Shown here piece after piece: positions 1 to 6,795 of a DNA stretch of 12,137 nt. The position numbers and the translations under genes are program-made. Source of the DNA: an uncultured Eubacteriales bacterium (GTDB taxonomy: Bacteria > Bacillota_A > Clostridia > Christensenellales > Aristaeellaceae); contig CADBLV010000018.1 in NCBI GenBank assembly GCA_902795555.1, forward strand, positions 1-12,137, in the 5' to 3' direction. Position 1 is the first letter of the stretch, and the number at the start of each line of letters is the position of its first letter. The notes under the pieces were generated by a model. The model was not told the DNA's origin. It was given only the letters and a program-made list of their open reading frames with translations, and did no database searches.

Positions 1-20
1 GAACCAGAACGGGAGAGGGG

Positions 21-45
21 AGCCACAGTCATGATGACTGTGGCT
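21..45 (+). terminator. Terminator-like perfect inverted repeat
   Basis: Two perfectly complementary 12-base arms (AGCCACAGTCAT and ATGACTGTGGCT) flank a single G. The arms are followed by TTCTTAA, a short and interrupted T-rich stretch. This fits a rho-independent terminator for a gene ending before the window. The weak U-tract and the near-absent loop also leave open a dyad operator. No gene end is visible in bases 1-20. Confidence 0.5.
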
Positions 46-81
46 TCTTAACCATTCGGACGGATTGCAGCGAACAGGGAA

Positions 82-270
82 ATGACCGCGCAGGATGCAT
101 CGGGCGGAGCGGTCGCGGCGAAGAAGAAAACGTCGGCCGGGATGAATGAACCGGGCGGAGAGATTACGGCAAAGAAAAAAACGTCGGCCGGGATGAATGA
201 ACCGGGCGGAGCGGTCGCGGCGAAGAAGAAAACGACGGCACGGAATGAACCGGACGGCCAAAGGAGATGA
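82..270 (+). CDS. Hypothetical lysine-rich repeat peptide (62 aa)
   Basis: Not a family I recognise. The frame encodes MTAQDASGG and then three degenerate copies of a unit with the core AAKKKTSAGMNEPGG. Repeat lengths are 51, 51 and 48 nt, all multiples of three. The third copy loses exactly one codon, so the frame is kept through its indel. Only this forward frame stays open, because the ATGAATGAA core puts TGA in the other two. Its TGA overlaps the ATG at 267 (ATGA), a typical coupled arrangement with recD2. Against it: an in-frame TAA at 49-51 limits the start to ATG82, and the only SD-like bases (AGGGA, 76-80) sit one base from that ATG. All three reverse frames are also open, so an open frame alone is weak evidence. 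The Lys/Ala/Pro content resembles basic tails of nucleoid proteins, but no domain is present. It could be a non-coding tandem repeat in the recD2 leader. Confidence 0.3.
   Translation: MTAQDASGGAVAAKKKTSAGMNEPGGEITAKKKTSAGMNEPGGAVAAKKKTTARNEPDGQRR
109..258 (+). repeat. Tandem repeat, three units of 51/51/48 nt
   Basis: The units are 109-159, 160-210 and 211-258. Units 1 and 2 are identical over their last 34 or so bases (from AAAACGTCGG to CCGGGCGGA) and differ in the first 17. Unit 3 matches unit 1 exactly over its first 24 bases, then diverges and loses three bases. A partial copy of the unit end (GCATCGGGCGGA) precedes unit 1. The mixed pattern of identity suggests slippage or gene conversion between units, as in a small VNTR. 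Confidence 0.9.
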
Positions 271-275
271 CAGAA

Positions 276-2546
276 GTGGAGAAACTCCGGTGCGTGGTGG
301 AACGCATCACCTATCAGAACGAGCTTAACGGGTATTCTGTCATCAAATGCCGCGCAAAGGGGTTCAGTGACCTGGTGACCGTGGTCGGCTTGATGCCGGA
401 AGTGCATGTGGGAAGCGTGCTGGCGGTTTCCGGTGAATGGAAGGTGGATGCCCGATACGGCCGTCAGTTCAGCATGACGGATTTCGAAGAAACGCTGCCG
501 GCCACGGTTTACGGGATCGAAAAATATCTGGGATCCGGACTGATCAAGGGGATCGGGCCCAAGTTTGCAAAGGCGATTGTTCGCCAGTTTGGGGCGGAGA
601 CGCTGGCCATTATTGACGATGAGCCGCTGCGGCTGCGGGAAGTGCCGGGCATCGGCGAGACACGGGTGGATCTGATCCGGAAGGGCTGGAACGATCAGAA
701 AGAAATCAAGAATATCATGCTGTTCCTGCAGGATCATCACGTATCCACCGGGCACGCGACCAAGATCTATAAAACCTACGGGAACGACAGCATCCATGTC
801 GTTCAGGAAAACCCCTATCGCCTGGCGGATGATATCTGGGGAATCGGGTTTAAAACCGCGGATACCATCGCGGAGAAAATGGGATTCGACCACGAGAAGT
901 ATGCCCGGCTTCGAAGCGGTCTCCTGTACACGCTCAATCAGCTGGCGGAAGAGGGACATTGTTATGCCACCCGGGAGCAGCTGACCAAAGCGGGAGCGGA
1001 ACTGCTGGAAGTGGACGAGTCGCTGATTACCATGACCATGGACGAAATGATCCGGGCCCGGGACGTGATCACGGAGCCGCGGCCGGAGGAGGAACCGCCT
1101 GTCATCTATTTGCCGCCTTTCTTCTTTTCGGAGTTGGGCACGGCCAGGCGGCTGACCGAGATTTTCCGGCATCCGGCTTCGATCACTGTGGAAACGGAAA
1201 ACCTTGGGGAACGGGTTTCCCGAAAAACCGGCATGACCTATGATCCGGCACAGCTGGAAGCGATTGAGACCGCCGCGAGAAGCAAGGTGTTCATTCTGAC
1301 AGGCGGCCCGGGCACGGGAAAAACCACCGTTACGCTGGGAATCATCCGCGCCTTTCAATCCGTGCATGCCCGGATTCTCCTGGCCGCGCCGACCGGACGG
1401 GCCGCGAAGCGACTGAGTGAAACCACGGGGATGGAGGCAAAGACCATTCATCGGCTTCTGGAGATGAAACCTCCGGACGGATATCAGCGGAATGAGGATA
1501 ACCCTCTGGAGGGGGATGTGCTGATTGTGGACGAATGCAGCATGATTGATATCCTGCTGATGTACAATCTGCTGAAGGCTGTGCCGAAGACGATGACGAT
1601 GGTGCTGGTCGGGGATGTGGATCAGCTCCCCTCCGTCGGCGCGGGAAATGTTTTGCGGGATATCATTGACAGCGGCGTGTTTCCGGTGGTTCGGCTGACA
1701 AAGATTTTCCGGCAGGCTCAAAGCAGCCGGATCATCACCAATGCCCACCGGATCAATCAGGGGTTCATGCCGGATCTGACGAACGGAAAAAATACGGATT
1801 TTTTCTTTATCGAGAAAGAAGAGCCGGAGGCGGCCGCGGCGGAGATCGTATCGCTGGTTCAGCGCCGGCTGCCGGATCATTACCATCTGCCCGCGCAGCA
1901 GATTCAGGTGCTGACGCCCATGCAGAAGGGCGTGGTGGGCGCCACGAATTTAAATCAGCTGCTGCAGGAGACGGTCAATCCCGGGGAGGGCGGGCTGCGC
2001 AGGGGCGGATTTCGCTATAAACCCGGAGACAAGGTGATGCAGATCCGGAATAATTATGATAAAGAAGTGTTCAACGGGGACATTGGCACGATTTCGGCGA
2101 TTCGGGAAGAGGATCGCGAGATGACGATCTGCTTTGACGGGCGGGAGGTCGTTTATGATCTGTCGGATCTGGAGGAGCTGACGCTGGCCTATGCCACGAC
2201 GATTCACAAAAGCCAGGGATCGGAATACCCGGTGGTCGTGATGCCGGTGATGATGACCCATTATGTGATGCTGCAGCGCAATCTGGTTTACACCGGCGTG
2301 ACCCGGGCCAAAAAAATCCTGGTGATTGTGGGGACGAAAAAAGCGCTGTTCACCGCTATCAGAACCGTGACTGTGACAACCCGGAATACGCTGCTGGCGG
2401 AGCGGCTGCGGGAGCTGGCGGGAACGGCAGAGGCGCCGGAATGGACAGCGGAGGCGCCGGACAAAGCGGCAAAGACGTCAGAATGGACGGCGGAGACGCC
2501 GACCTGGGAGAACGAAGTATATATTTATCCCGGCGGAAACGTGTAA
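276..2546 (+). CDS. recD2: RecD2-type ATP-dependent 5'-3' DNA helicase
   Basis: SF1B helicase of the RecD2 family, which acts in DNA repair and replication-fork processing without RecBC. Counting from the ATG at 267 (759 aa): an N-terminal OB-like region (1-75), helix-hairpin-helix segments (KGIGPKFAK about 94-102, VPGIGETRV about 126-134, WGIGFKTAD 191-199), Walker A GGPGTGKT (346-353, Lys352), motif Ia APTGRAAKRL, Walker B VDECS (421-425), motif III GDVDQLPSVGAGN, the FRQ motif (481-483), HKSQGSE (647-653) and VTRAKK (678-683). All helicase motifs look intact. Start choice: the SD AAAGGAG (260-266) directly abuts ATG267, so it cannot serve that codon, but it lies 9 nt before GTG276. Starting there gives MEKLRCVVERITYQNE, like clostridial relatives. 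ATG267 remains possible by coupling to the upstream frame. The last 40 or so residues form a low-complexity tail with EWTAE repeats. It is probably cotranscribed with the dehydrogenase 33 nt downstream. Confidence 0.95.
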   Translation: MEKLRCVVERITYQNELNGYSVIKCRAKGFSDLVTVVGLMPEVHVGSVLAVSGEWKVDARYGRQFSMTDFEETLPATVYGIEKYLGSGLIKGIGPKFAKAIVRQFGAETLAIIDDEPLRLREVPGIGETRVDLIRKGWNDQKEIKNIMLFLQDHHVSTGHATKIYKTYGNDSIHVVQENPYRLADDIWGIGFKTADTIAEKMGFDHEKYARLRSGLLYTLNQLAEEGHCYATREQLTKAGAELLEVDESLITMTMDEMIRARDVITEPRPEEEPPVIYLPPFFFSELGTARRLTEIFRHPASITVETENLGERVSRKTGMTYDPAQLEAIETAARSKVFILTGGPGTGKTTVTLGIIRAFQSVHARILLAAPTGRAAKRLSETTGMEAKTIHRLLEMKPPDGYQRNEDNPLEGDVLIVDECSMIDILLMYNLLKAVPKTMTMVLVGDVDQLPSVGAGNVLRDIIDSGVFPVVRLTKIFRQAQSSRIITNAHRINQGFMPDLTNGKNTDFFFIEKEEPEAAAAEIVSLVQRRLPDHYHLPAQQIQVLTPMQKGVVGATNLNQLLQETVNPGEGGLRRGGFRYKPGDKVMQIRNNYDKEVFNGDIGTISAIREEDREMTICFDGREVVYDLSDLEELTLAYATTIHKSQGSEYPVVVMPVMMTHYVMLQRNLVYTGVTRAKKILVIVGTKKALFTAIRTVTVTTRNTLLAERLRELAGTAEAPEWTAEAPDKAAKTSEWTAETPTWENEVYIYPGGNV

Positions 2547-2579
2547 GGCAGAAGAAGAGACGAAGGGAGAGAGGACGGC

Positions 2580-3530
2580 ATGCGGATTGCGGTGCTGGAC
2601 GCTGCGACCCTGGGGGAGCTTGATCTGAGCCCCCTGTGCGAAGTGGGAGATGTTCAGGTCTACAGCCAGACCCGGCCGGAGGAGATACAGCAGCGGCTGG
2701 AAGGCGTAGAGACGGTGATTGTGAATAAGATCCGCCTGAATGAAAGCAATCTGAGCGGAAACAGGACGCTGAAGCTCATCTGCGTGGCAGCGACCGGATA
2801 TGACAACATTGACGTTCGGTGGTGTGCTTCGCATGGAATTGCCGTGTGCAATGTGGTCGGGTATTCCACGGACAGCGTGGCCCAGCTGACTGTGGGCATG
2901 GCGCTGTATCTGGTAAATCGACTGGGAGAGTATACCCGCGCCGTGCGGGACGGAAGCTATACCCACGGCGGGATCGCCAACAGGCTGACTCCTGTTTATC
3001 ACGAGATCGCCGGGAAAACCTGGGGCATCGCCGGATACGGGCATATCGGGCAAAAAGTCGGAGAAGTCGCCCGGGCCCTGGGATGCCGGGTGCTGGCCTA
3101 TAAACGCAGCCCGGCTGAGGGGGTACTTTGTGTGGACGCGGACACGCTGTGTCGGGAGAGCGATCTTCTCAGCATTCATCTGCCGCTGAATCCGGAAACC
3201 CGGGGACTTATCAGCCGGGAACGGATTGCTCTGATGAAGCCGGAAGCCATTGTGATCAATGTGGCCAGGGGAGCCGTCGCGGATGAAGCGGCGCTGGCGG
3301 AGGCGCTTTCCGCGGGGCGCCTGGGCGGACTGGGCATTGATGTGTATACCCAGGAACCTTTCCCGGAGGATCATCCCTTTTACGCGATCCGGAATCACGA
3401 ACGGGTATGCTTTACGCCGCATATGGCCTGGGGCGCCCAGGAGGCACGGGAACGCTGCCTGCGGGAGATGATCGAAAACATCCGGGCTTTCCGGCGCGGA
3501 GAGCGTCGATGCCGGGTGGACTGCCTGTGA
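2580..3530 (+). CDS. D-2-hydroxyacid dehydrogenase (glycerate dehydrogenase/hydroxypyruvate reductase-like)
   Basis: 316 aa cytosolic NAD(P)-dependent oxidoreductase that interconverts a 2-oxoacid and a D-2-hydroxyacid. The split catalytic domain is at about 1-98 and 285-316. The Rossmann domain lies between them, with dinucleotide loop GYGHIG (152-157). The catalytic triad is visible: Arg230 in NVARGAV, Glu259 in TQEPF and His281 in TPHMAW. The ATGYDNIDV segment (71-79) and the TPHMAW plus EARERCL region resemble glycerate dehydrogenase/hydroxypyruvate reductase more than PGDH (no ACT domain) or D-lactate dehydrogenase. The true substrate is not determined by sequence. After the second Rossmann strand the text reads AYKRSP, with no acidic residue, so NADP(H) use is possible. 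The ATG is preceded by a purine-rich GGGAGAGAGG (2565-2574) at 5 nt spacing. It follows recD2 by 33 nt without a terminator, so an operon is likely. Confidence 0.92.
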   Translation: MRIAVLDAATLGELDLSPLCEVGDVQVYSQTRPEEIQQRLEGVETVIVNKIRLNESNLSGNRTLKLICVAATGYDNIDVRWCASHGIAVCNVVGYSTDSVAQLTVGMALYLVNRLGEYTRAVRDGSYTHGGIANRLTPVYHEIAGKTWGIAGYGHIGQKVGEVARALGCRVLAYKRSPAEGVLCVDADTLCRESDLLSIHLPLNPETRGLISRERIALMKPEAIVINVARGAVADEAALAEALSAGRLGGLGIDVYTQEPFPEDHPFYAIRNHERVCFTPHMAWGAQEARERCLREMIENIRAFRRGERRCRVDCL

Positions 3531-3570
3531 AACAAAAGGAAACTGACTGACCGGAAATCCGGCAGGAAAA

Positions 3571-4929
3571 TTATTTATCAAACTGCGGCGGAACCGGTTT
3601 GGTGACCTCTTTGAGGCGCTTCTCGCGGCGATGCTTCACCTCGGCGCTCTGCCCCTGAATATCCCCGGCACGGGTCAGGGCCATCTTGGTCAGGCTGGGG
3701 CCGATCAGTTCATACACCAGGACAGAGAACAGGATAATGTTCCGGATCAGGGTTCCGTCGCTTCCCAGCACCCGGGCAGCGGTGGCACACATCCCCAGGG
3801 CAACGCCGGCCTGGGGCAGAAGCGTGATGCCCAGGTATTTCCGTACGTTTTCCGGACTGTTGGCCAGAACGGAAGACCAGCGGGCACCTAAATATTTACC
3901 GACGGAGCGGGCCAGGATATAGATAACGCCGATCAGCACCACGGAAGGGGAGGAGAAAACCTCAAACTGCAGCTCCGCGCCGCTGAGCACGAAAAACAGC
4001 GTCAGCACAGGTCCGGACCAACGATCCGCCTGCAGCATCAGATCTTCGCTGAGCGGACAGAGATTACAGAAGACAGTGCCCAGCATCATGCAGACCAGCA
4101 GAGAAGAGAAACCGAAGGTGAAGGGCCCCACGTCAAATTTCAGCTGGCTGAGGGCTACTGTCAGGATGACGCTGCCGACAATGAGAGCGTTCCTGTTCCG
4201 ATGGGAATGGAAATATCGCTCCGCATAGGTGAGCAGCACTCCGGTCAGGCCGCCCAGGGCCAGGGACAGGCATACTTCGACGATGGGCTCCACAACCAGG
4301 GCAACAGCGTTTACATCGCCTTCCCGCATGGATTGCGCGATGCCGAAGGAGACGGCAAACACCACCAGACCCACCGCGTCGTCCAGGGCCACCACCGGCA
4401 GCAGCACATCCGTCACCGGGCCCTTCGCCTTATACTGGCGAACGACCATCAGGGTGGCCGCCGGGGCGGTGGCCGACGCGATCGCTCCCAGCGTGATGGC
4501 TACGGGCAGGGAAATCAGATCCGGGCGCAGGAAATGGAGCGACACCAGGACAATATCCACCAGCACGGCCGTGATCAGGGCCTGCAGGATGCCGATGATG
4601 GTCGCCTGCCTGCCGGTCTGCTTCAGGGAGGAAAGACGAAACTCATGGCCGATCGCGAAGGCAATGAAGCCCAAAGCTACATCGCTGATGATGGAAAGAG
4701 AATCGACCTGTTCAAAGGTTTGAAAGCCGATTCCCGGGAGGTTCAGCCGGCCCAGGACACAGGGGCCGATCAGCACGCCGGCCACCAGATAGGCCGTGAC
4801 GTCCGGAAGACGGAATTTGATAAACAACCGGGTCATCAGAAGACCGGAAAACAACGCAAAGGCAACCAGGAGCAGGGTTTGCATGGAGAGGGGTTCGCTT
4901 CCTTTCAAATCGGTTTCCGCCTTAAGCAT
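3571..4929 (-). CDS. Cation:proton antiporter, CPA2/KefB-NapA type
   Basis: 452 aa integral membrane Na+/H+ or K+/H+ exchanger. About a dozen hydrophobic helices start near residue 17 (QTLLLVAFALFSGLLMTRLF). Family signatures: FRLPDVTAYLVAGVLIGP (39-56), the discontinuous-helix motif ASATAPAAT (151-159), and ALDDAVGL (181-188), whose Asp183-Asp184 pair is the ion/proton-binding site of electrogenic CPA2 antiporters. A further conserved stretch is LPQAGVALGM (371-380). There is no RCK/TrkA-N domain. The protein ends in a short basic tail (KHRREKRLKE), so it is the transporter module alone. Start: ATG4929 has AAAGG directly against it. An in-frame TTG (codon 8, SD AAGGCGG 8 nt upstream) and Met16 (just before the first helix) are alternatives. 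It is transcribed from its own promoter at 4981-5009 and is convergent with the dehydrogenase, 40 nt away. Ion specificity cannot be told. Confidence 0.93.
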   Translation of the reverse strand: MLKAETDLKGSEPLSMQTLLLVAFALFSGLLMTRLFIKFRLPDVTAYLVAGVLIGPCVLGRLNLPGIGFQTFEQVDSLSIISDVALGFIAFAIGHEFRLSSLKQTGRQATIIGILQALITAVLVDIVLVSLHFLRPDLISLPVAITLGAIASATAPAATLMVVRQYKAKGPVTDVLLPVVALDDAVGLVVFAVSFGIAQSMREGDVNAVALVVEPIVEVCLSLALGGLTGVLLTYAERYFHSHRNRNALIVGSVILTVALSQLKFDVGPFTFGFSSLLVCMMLGTVFCNLCPLSEDLMLQADRWSGPVLTLFFVLSGAELQFEVFSSPSVVLIGVIYILARSVGKYLGARWSSVLANSPENVRKYLGITLLPQAGVALGMCATAARVLGSDGTLIRNIILFSVLVYELIGPSLTKMALTRAGDIQGQSAEVKHRREKRLKEVTKPVPPQFDK

Positions 4930-4946
4930 CCTTTGCCCGCCGCGGC

Positions 4947-4978
4947 GTGAGCCGGAAGGGGTTTTCCTTCCGGCTCAC
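4947..4978 (-). promoter_or_regulatory. Stem-loop at the 5' end of the antiporter mRNA
   Basis: A perfect 13-bp inverted repeat (GTGAGCCGGAAGG, loop GGTTTT, CCTTCCGGCTCAC on the plus strand) begins 2 nt downstream of the minus-strand -10 box. Counting seven bases from TATAAT puts the start site near 4974, so the transcript would begin inside the first arm and still form a 9-bp GC-rich 5'-terminal hairpin. Possible roles are mRNA stabilisation, an operator dyad over the start site, or attenuation. No U-tract follows on either strand, which argues against a simple terminator. Confidence 0.6.
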
Positions 4979-4980
4979 AG

Positions 4981-5009
4981 ATTATACGCAAAATCGCCTC
5001 CGTTTTCAA
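4981..5009 (-). promoter_or_regulatory. SigA-type promoter of the antiporter gene
   Basis: On the minus strand TTGAAA (5009-5004) is followed after exactly 17 nt by a consensus TATAAT (4986-4981). The predicted start site near 4974 gives a leader of about 45 nt before ATG4929. Confidence 0.8.
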
Positions 5010-5106
5010 TCCTTTTTCCGGTTTAACCGAAAACCTGTGCTCGATGAACGCATGAACATCAATAACATCAGACGAAAAAAACCGTCCCCATCGTCTATGT
5101 CGTCTC

Positions 5107-5135
5107 TTGTATTTCTTTGAAAGGTTCGATATAAT
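5107..5135 (+). promoter_or_regulatory. SigA-type promoter of the SpoIIE-family phosphatase gene
   Basis: TTGTAT (5107-5112) is followed by a 17-nt spacer and consensus TATAAT (5130-5135). The start site should lie near 5142, leaving a leader of about 49 nt before ATG5191. Confidence 0.75.
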
Positions 5136-5190
5136 AATTCCGTGCTTTTCGCAGATTCAGGAAGTTCCTTCATTCGAAGGGGGAAAAATC

Positions 5191-6795
5191 ATGAAAAAGA
5201 AGAAATTCGGCCTGCAGCCGAAACTGCTTGGCGGGCTTGTGGCCCTGAGCCTGGTGCTGGTGCTGACGCTGACGATTACGGTTTCCCTGATCTATCGCAG
5301 TCAGATGGAAAAGACCTATTCCCGGCAGGCTTTCGAAACGGCCACCGTGGCCGCCAGCTTCATCGACGGGGACACAATCGCGAAATATCGGGAAACCCTG
5401 CAGAAAGACGAATATTATGAAACGGTACGCCGGCAGCTGCAGGTGATCCGCAACGCGGAAAACATCCGATATCTCTATGTGGTGATTCCGGAGGATGTTC
5501 AGTTTTACATCTGGGATACCGGTCCGGAGGGGGATCCGAACGTCTGCGACCTGGGAGACACCGAAGATTTTTACGGCGACGGCGATCAGATTATGCATGA
5601 GGCTTTCTCCGCTAATGCCGAAAAGAAGATCCTGATTACCAATAATGACACCTACGGCTATCTGGCCTCGGCCTATGTGGCTGTGCTGGACAGCCGGGGA
5701 CAGCCTGCCGCGCTGGCCAGCGTGGATTTATCTCTGGACGAGATTAACCGGCAGCTGACGCAGTTTTATCTGGTGATCCTCGGGATTGCCGTGGCGCTGG
5801 TGCTGGGCTTCTGTATCTTCTATTATCGCTATCTGAAAAAGGTGCTGATTCGCCCGATCAAAACGCTTTACGACGACACGCAGAAGCTGGTCAGCGATCA
5901 GATGGAGCACCTGGAGGGATTCCAGAATCAGATTCATACCGGGGATGAACTCCAGTCTCTGGGTGAGTCCTTTGAGCACATGACCAGAGAACTGCAGGCC
6001 TATATCGATCATCTGGCCGTCATGACCGCGGAAAAGGAGCGGATCGGGGCGGAACTGAATATTGCCAGCCGGATTCAGGCGGATATGCTGCCGAGCATTT
6101 TCCCGGCTTTCCCGAACCGGCACGAGATTGACCTGTATGCCACGATGGATCCCGCGAAGGAAGTGGGCGGCGACTTCTATGACTTCTTCTTCACGGACGA
6201 AGATCATCTGGCCCTGGTGATTGCGGACGTGAGCGGCAAGGGTGTTCCCGCGGCCCTGTTCATGGTGATCGCGAAAACCCTGATTAAAAACAGCGCCATG
6301 AGCAACGGCAGCCCCGCCGCGATTCTGACCCAGGTGAACGAGCAGTTGTATGAAGGAAATGCGGAGGAATATTTTGTCACCGTGTGGCTGGCGATTCTGG
6401 ATCTGCGAACCGGCAAGGGGCTGGCCGCCAACGCGGGCCATGAGCATCCGGTGATCCGGCGGAAGGGCGGGGAATATGAGCTGGTGCTTTATCGCCATTC
6501 CCCGCCGGTGGGCACCATGTCAGGCATCCGCTTCAGGGAGCATGAATTCGAGCTGCATCCCGGGGACAAACTGTTTGTATATACCGACGGCGTGGCGGAA
6601 GCCACTAACAGCTCCAACGAACTGTTCGGAACCGATCGGATGCTGGAAGCCCTGAACGCCGCGGGGGACTGCTCTCAGAAGGAGAGGCTGAAAGCGGTGA
6701 AGCAGTCGATCGATGCCTTCGTTGGGGATGCTCCGCAGTTTGACGACATTACGATGCTCGGACTTACTTACTACGGCCGTGACGCTGAGAACTGA
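5191..6795 (+). CDS. Membrane-anchored SpoIIE/RsbU-family PP2C serine phosphatase with sensor and HAMP domains
   Basis: 534 aa. Domains in order: short basic N-terminus (MKKKKFG); transmembrane helix 1 (about 13-35); an extracytoplasmic Cache-like sensor (about 36-190, including RYLYVVIPED and ASVDLSLDEI); transmembrane helix 2 (about 192-214); HAMP linker (about 215-275); a helical linker (ELNIASRIQADMLPSIFP, typical before RsbU-type catalytic domains); and a PP2C-like SpoIIE domain. Metal-binding Asp candidates are Asp328 (GGDFYD), Asp346 (ADVSGKG), Asp466 (YTDGVAEA) and Asp518/519 (FDDITML). All are present, so it should be active. By family role it dephosphorylates an anti-sigma-factor antagonist (RsbV/SpoIIAA type) in response to an external cue, but no such partner gene is in the window. 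Start: ATG5191 has AAGGGGG 7 nt upstream. The frame extends back to a TTG at 5107, but that lies in the -35 box. Its 3' end overlaps the convergent rhomboid gene by 32 nt. Confidence 0.92.
   Translation: MKKKKFGLQPKLLGGLVALSLVLVLTLTITVSLIYRSQMEKTYSRQAFETATVAASFIDGDTIAKYRETLQKDEYYETVRRQLQVIRNAENIRYLYVVIPEDVQFYIWDTGPEGDPNVCDLGDTEDFYGDGDQIMHEAFSANAEKKILITNNDTYGYLASAYVAVLDSRGQPAALASVDLSLDEINRQLTQFYLVILGIAVALVLGFCIFYYRYLKKVLIRPIKTLYDDTQKLVSDQMEHLEGFQNQIHTGDELQSLGESFEHMTRELQAYIDHLAVMTAEKERIGAELNIASRIQADMLPSIFPAFPNRHEIDLYATMDPAKEVGGDFYDFFFTDEDHLALVIADVSGKGVPAALFMVIAKTLIKNSAMSNGSPAAILTQVNEQLYEGNAEEYFVTVWLAILDLRTGKGLAANAGHEHPVIRRKGGEYELVLYRHSPPVGTMSGIRFREHEFELHPGDKLFVYTDGVAEATNSSNELFGTDRMLEALNAAGDCSQKERLKAVKQSIDAFVGDAPQFDDITMLGLTYYGRDAEN

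Noticed and set aside
48..1886. 612-codon open frame on the minus strand, antisense to recD2
   Set aside because: It has no recognisable domain, is rich in His/Arg/Pro, and lies fully opposite an unmistakable helicase. It arises because GC-rich codon use avoids stop complements in that frame.
3551..3562. CCGGAAATCCGG dyad between the convergent dehydrogenase and antiporter genes
   Set aside because: The stem is very short and the T/A-rich flank is not a clean U-tract on either strand, so it is too weak to call a terminator.
2478..3581. 367-codon minus-strand frame opposite the dehydrogenase
   Set aside because: Same shadow effect; the plus-strand gene has a full catalytic triad and no motif is seen on the reverse.
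4201..4950. 249-codon plus-strand frame opposite the antiporter
   Set aside because: Gln/Gly/Asp-rich sequence without any domain, antisense to conserved transmembrane segments.
5107..5190. TTG-initiated N-terminal extension of the phosphatase
   Set aside because: The TTG is part of the -35 hexamer and the extension spans the promoter; ATG5191 has an ideal SD and precedes the first membrane helix.
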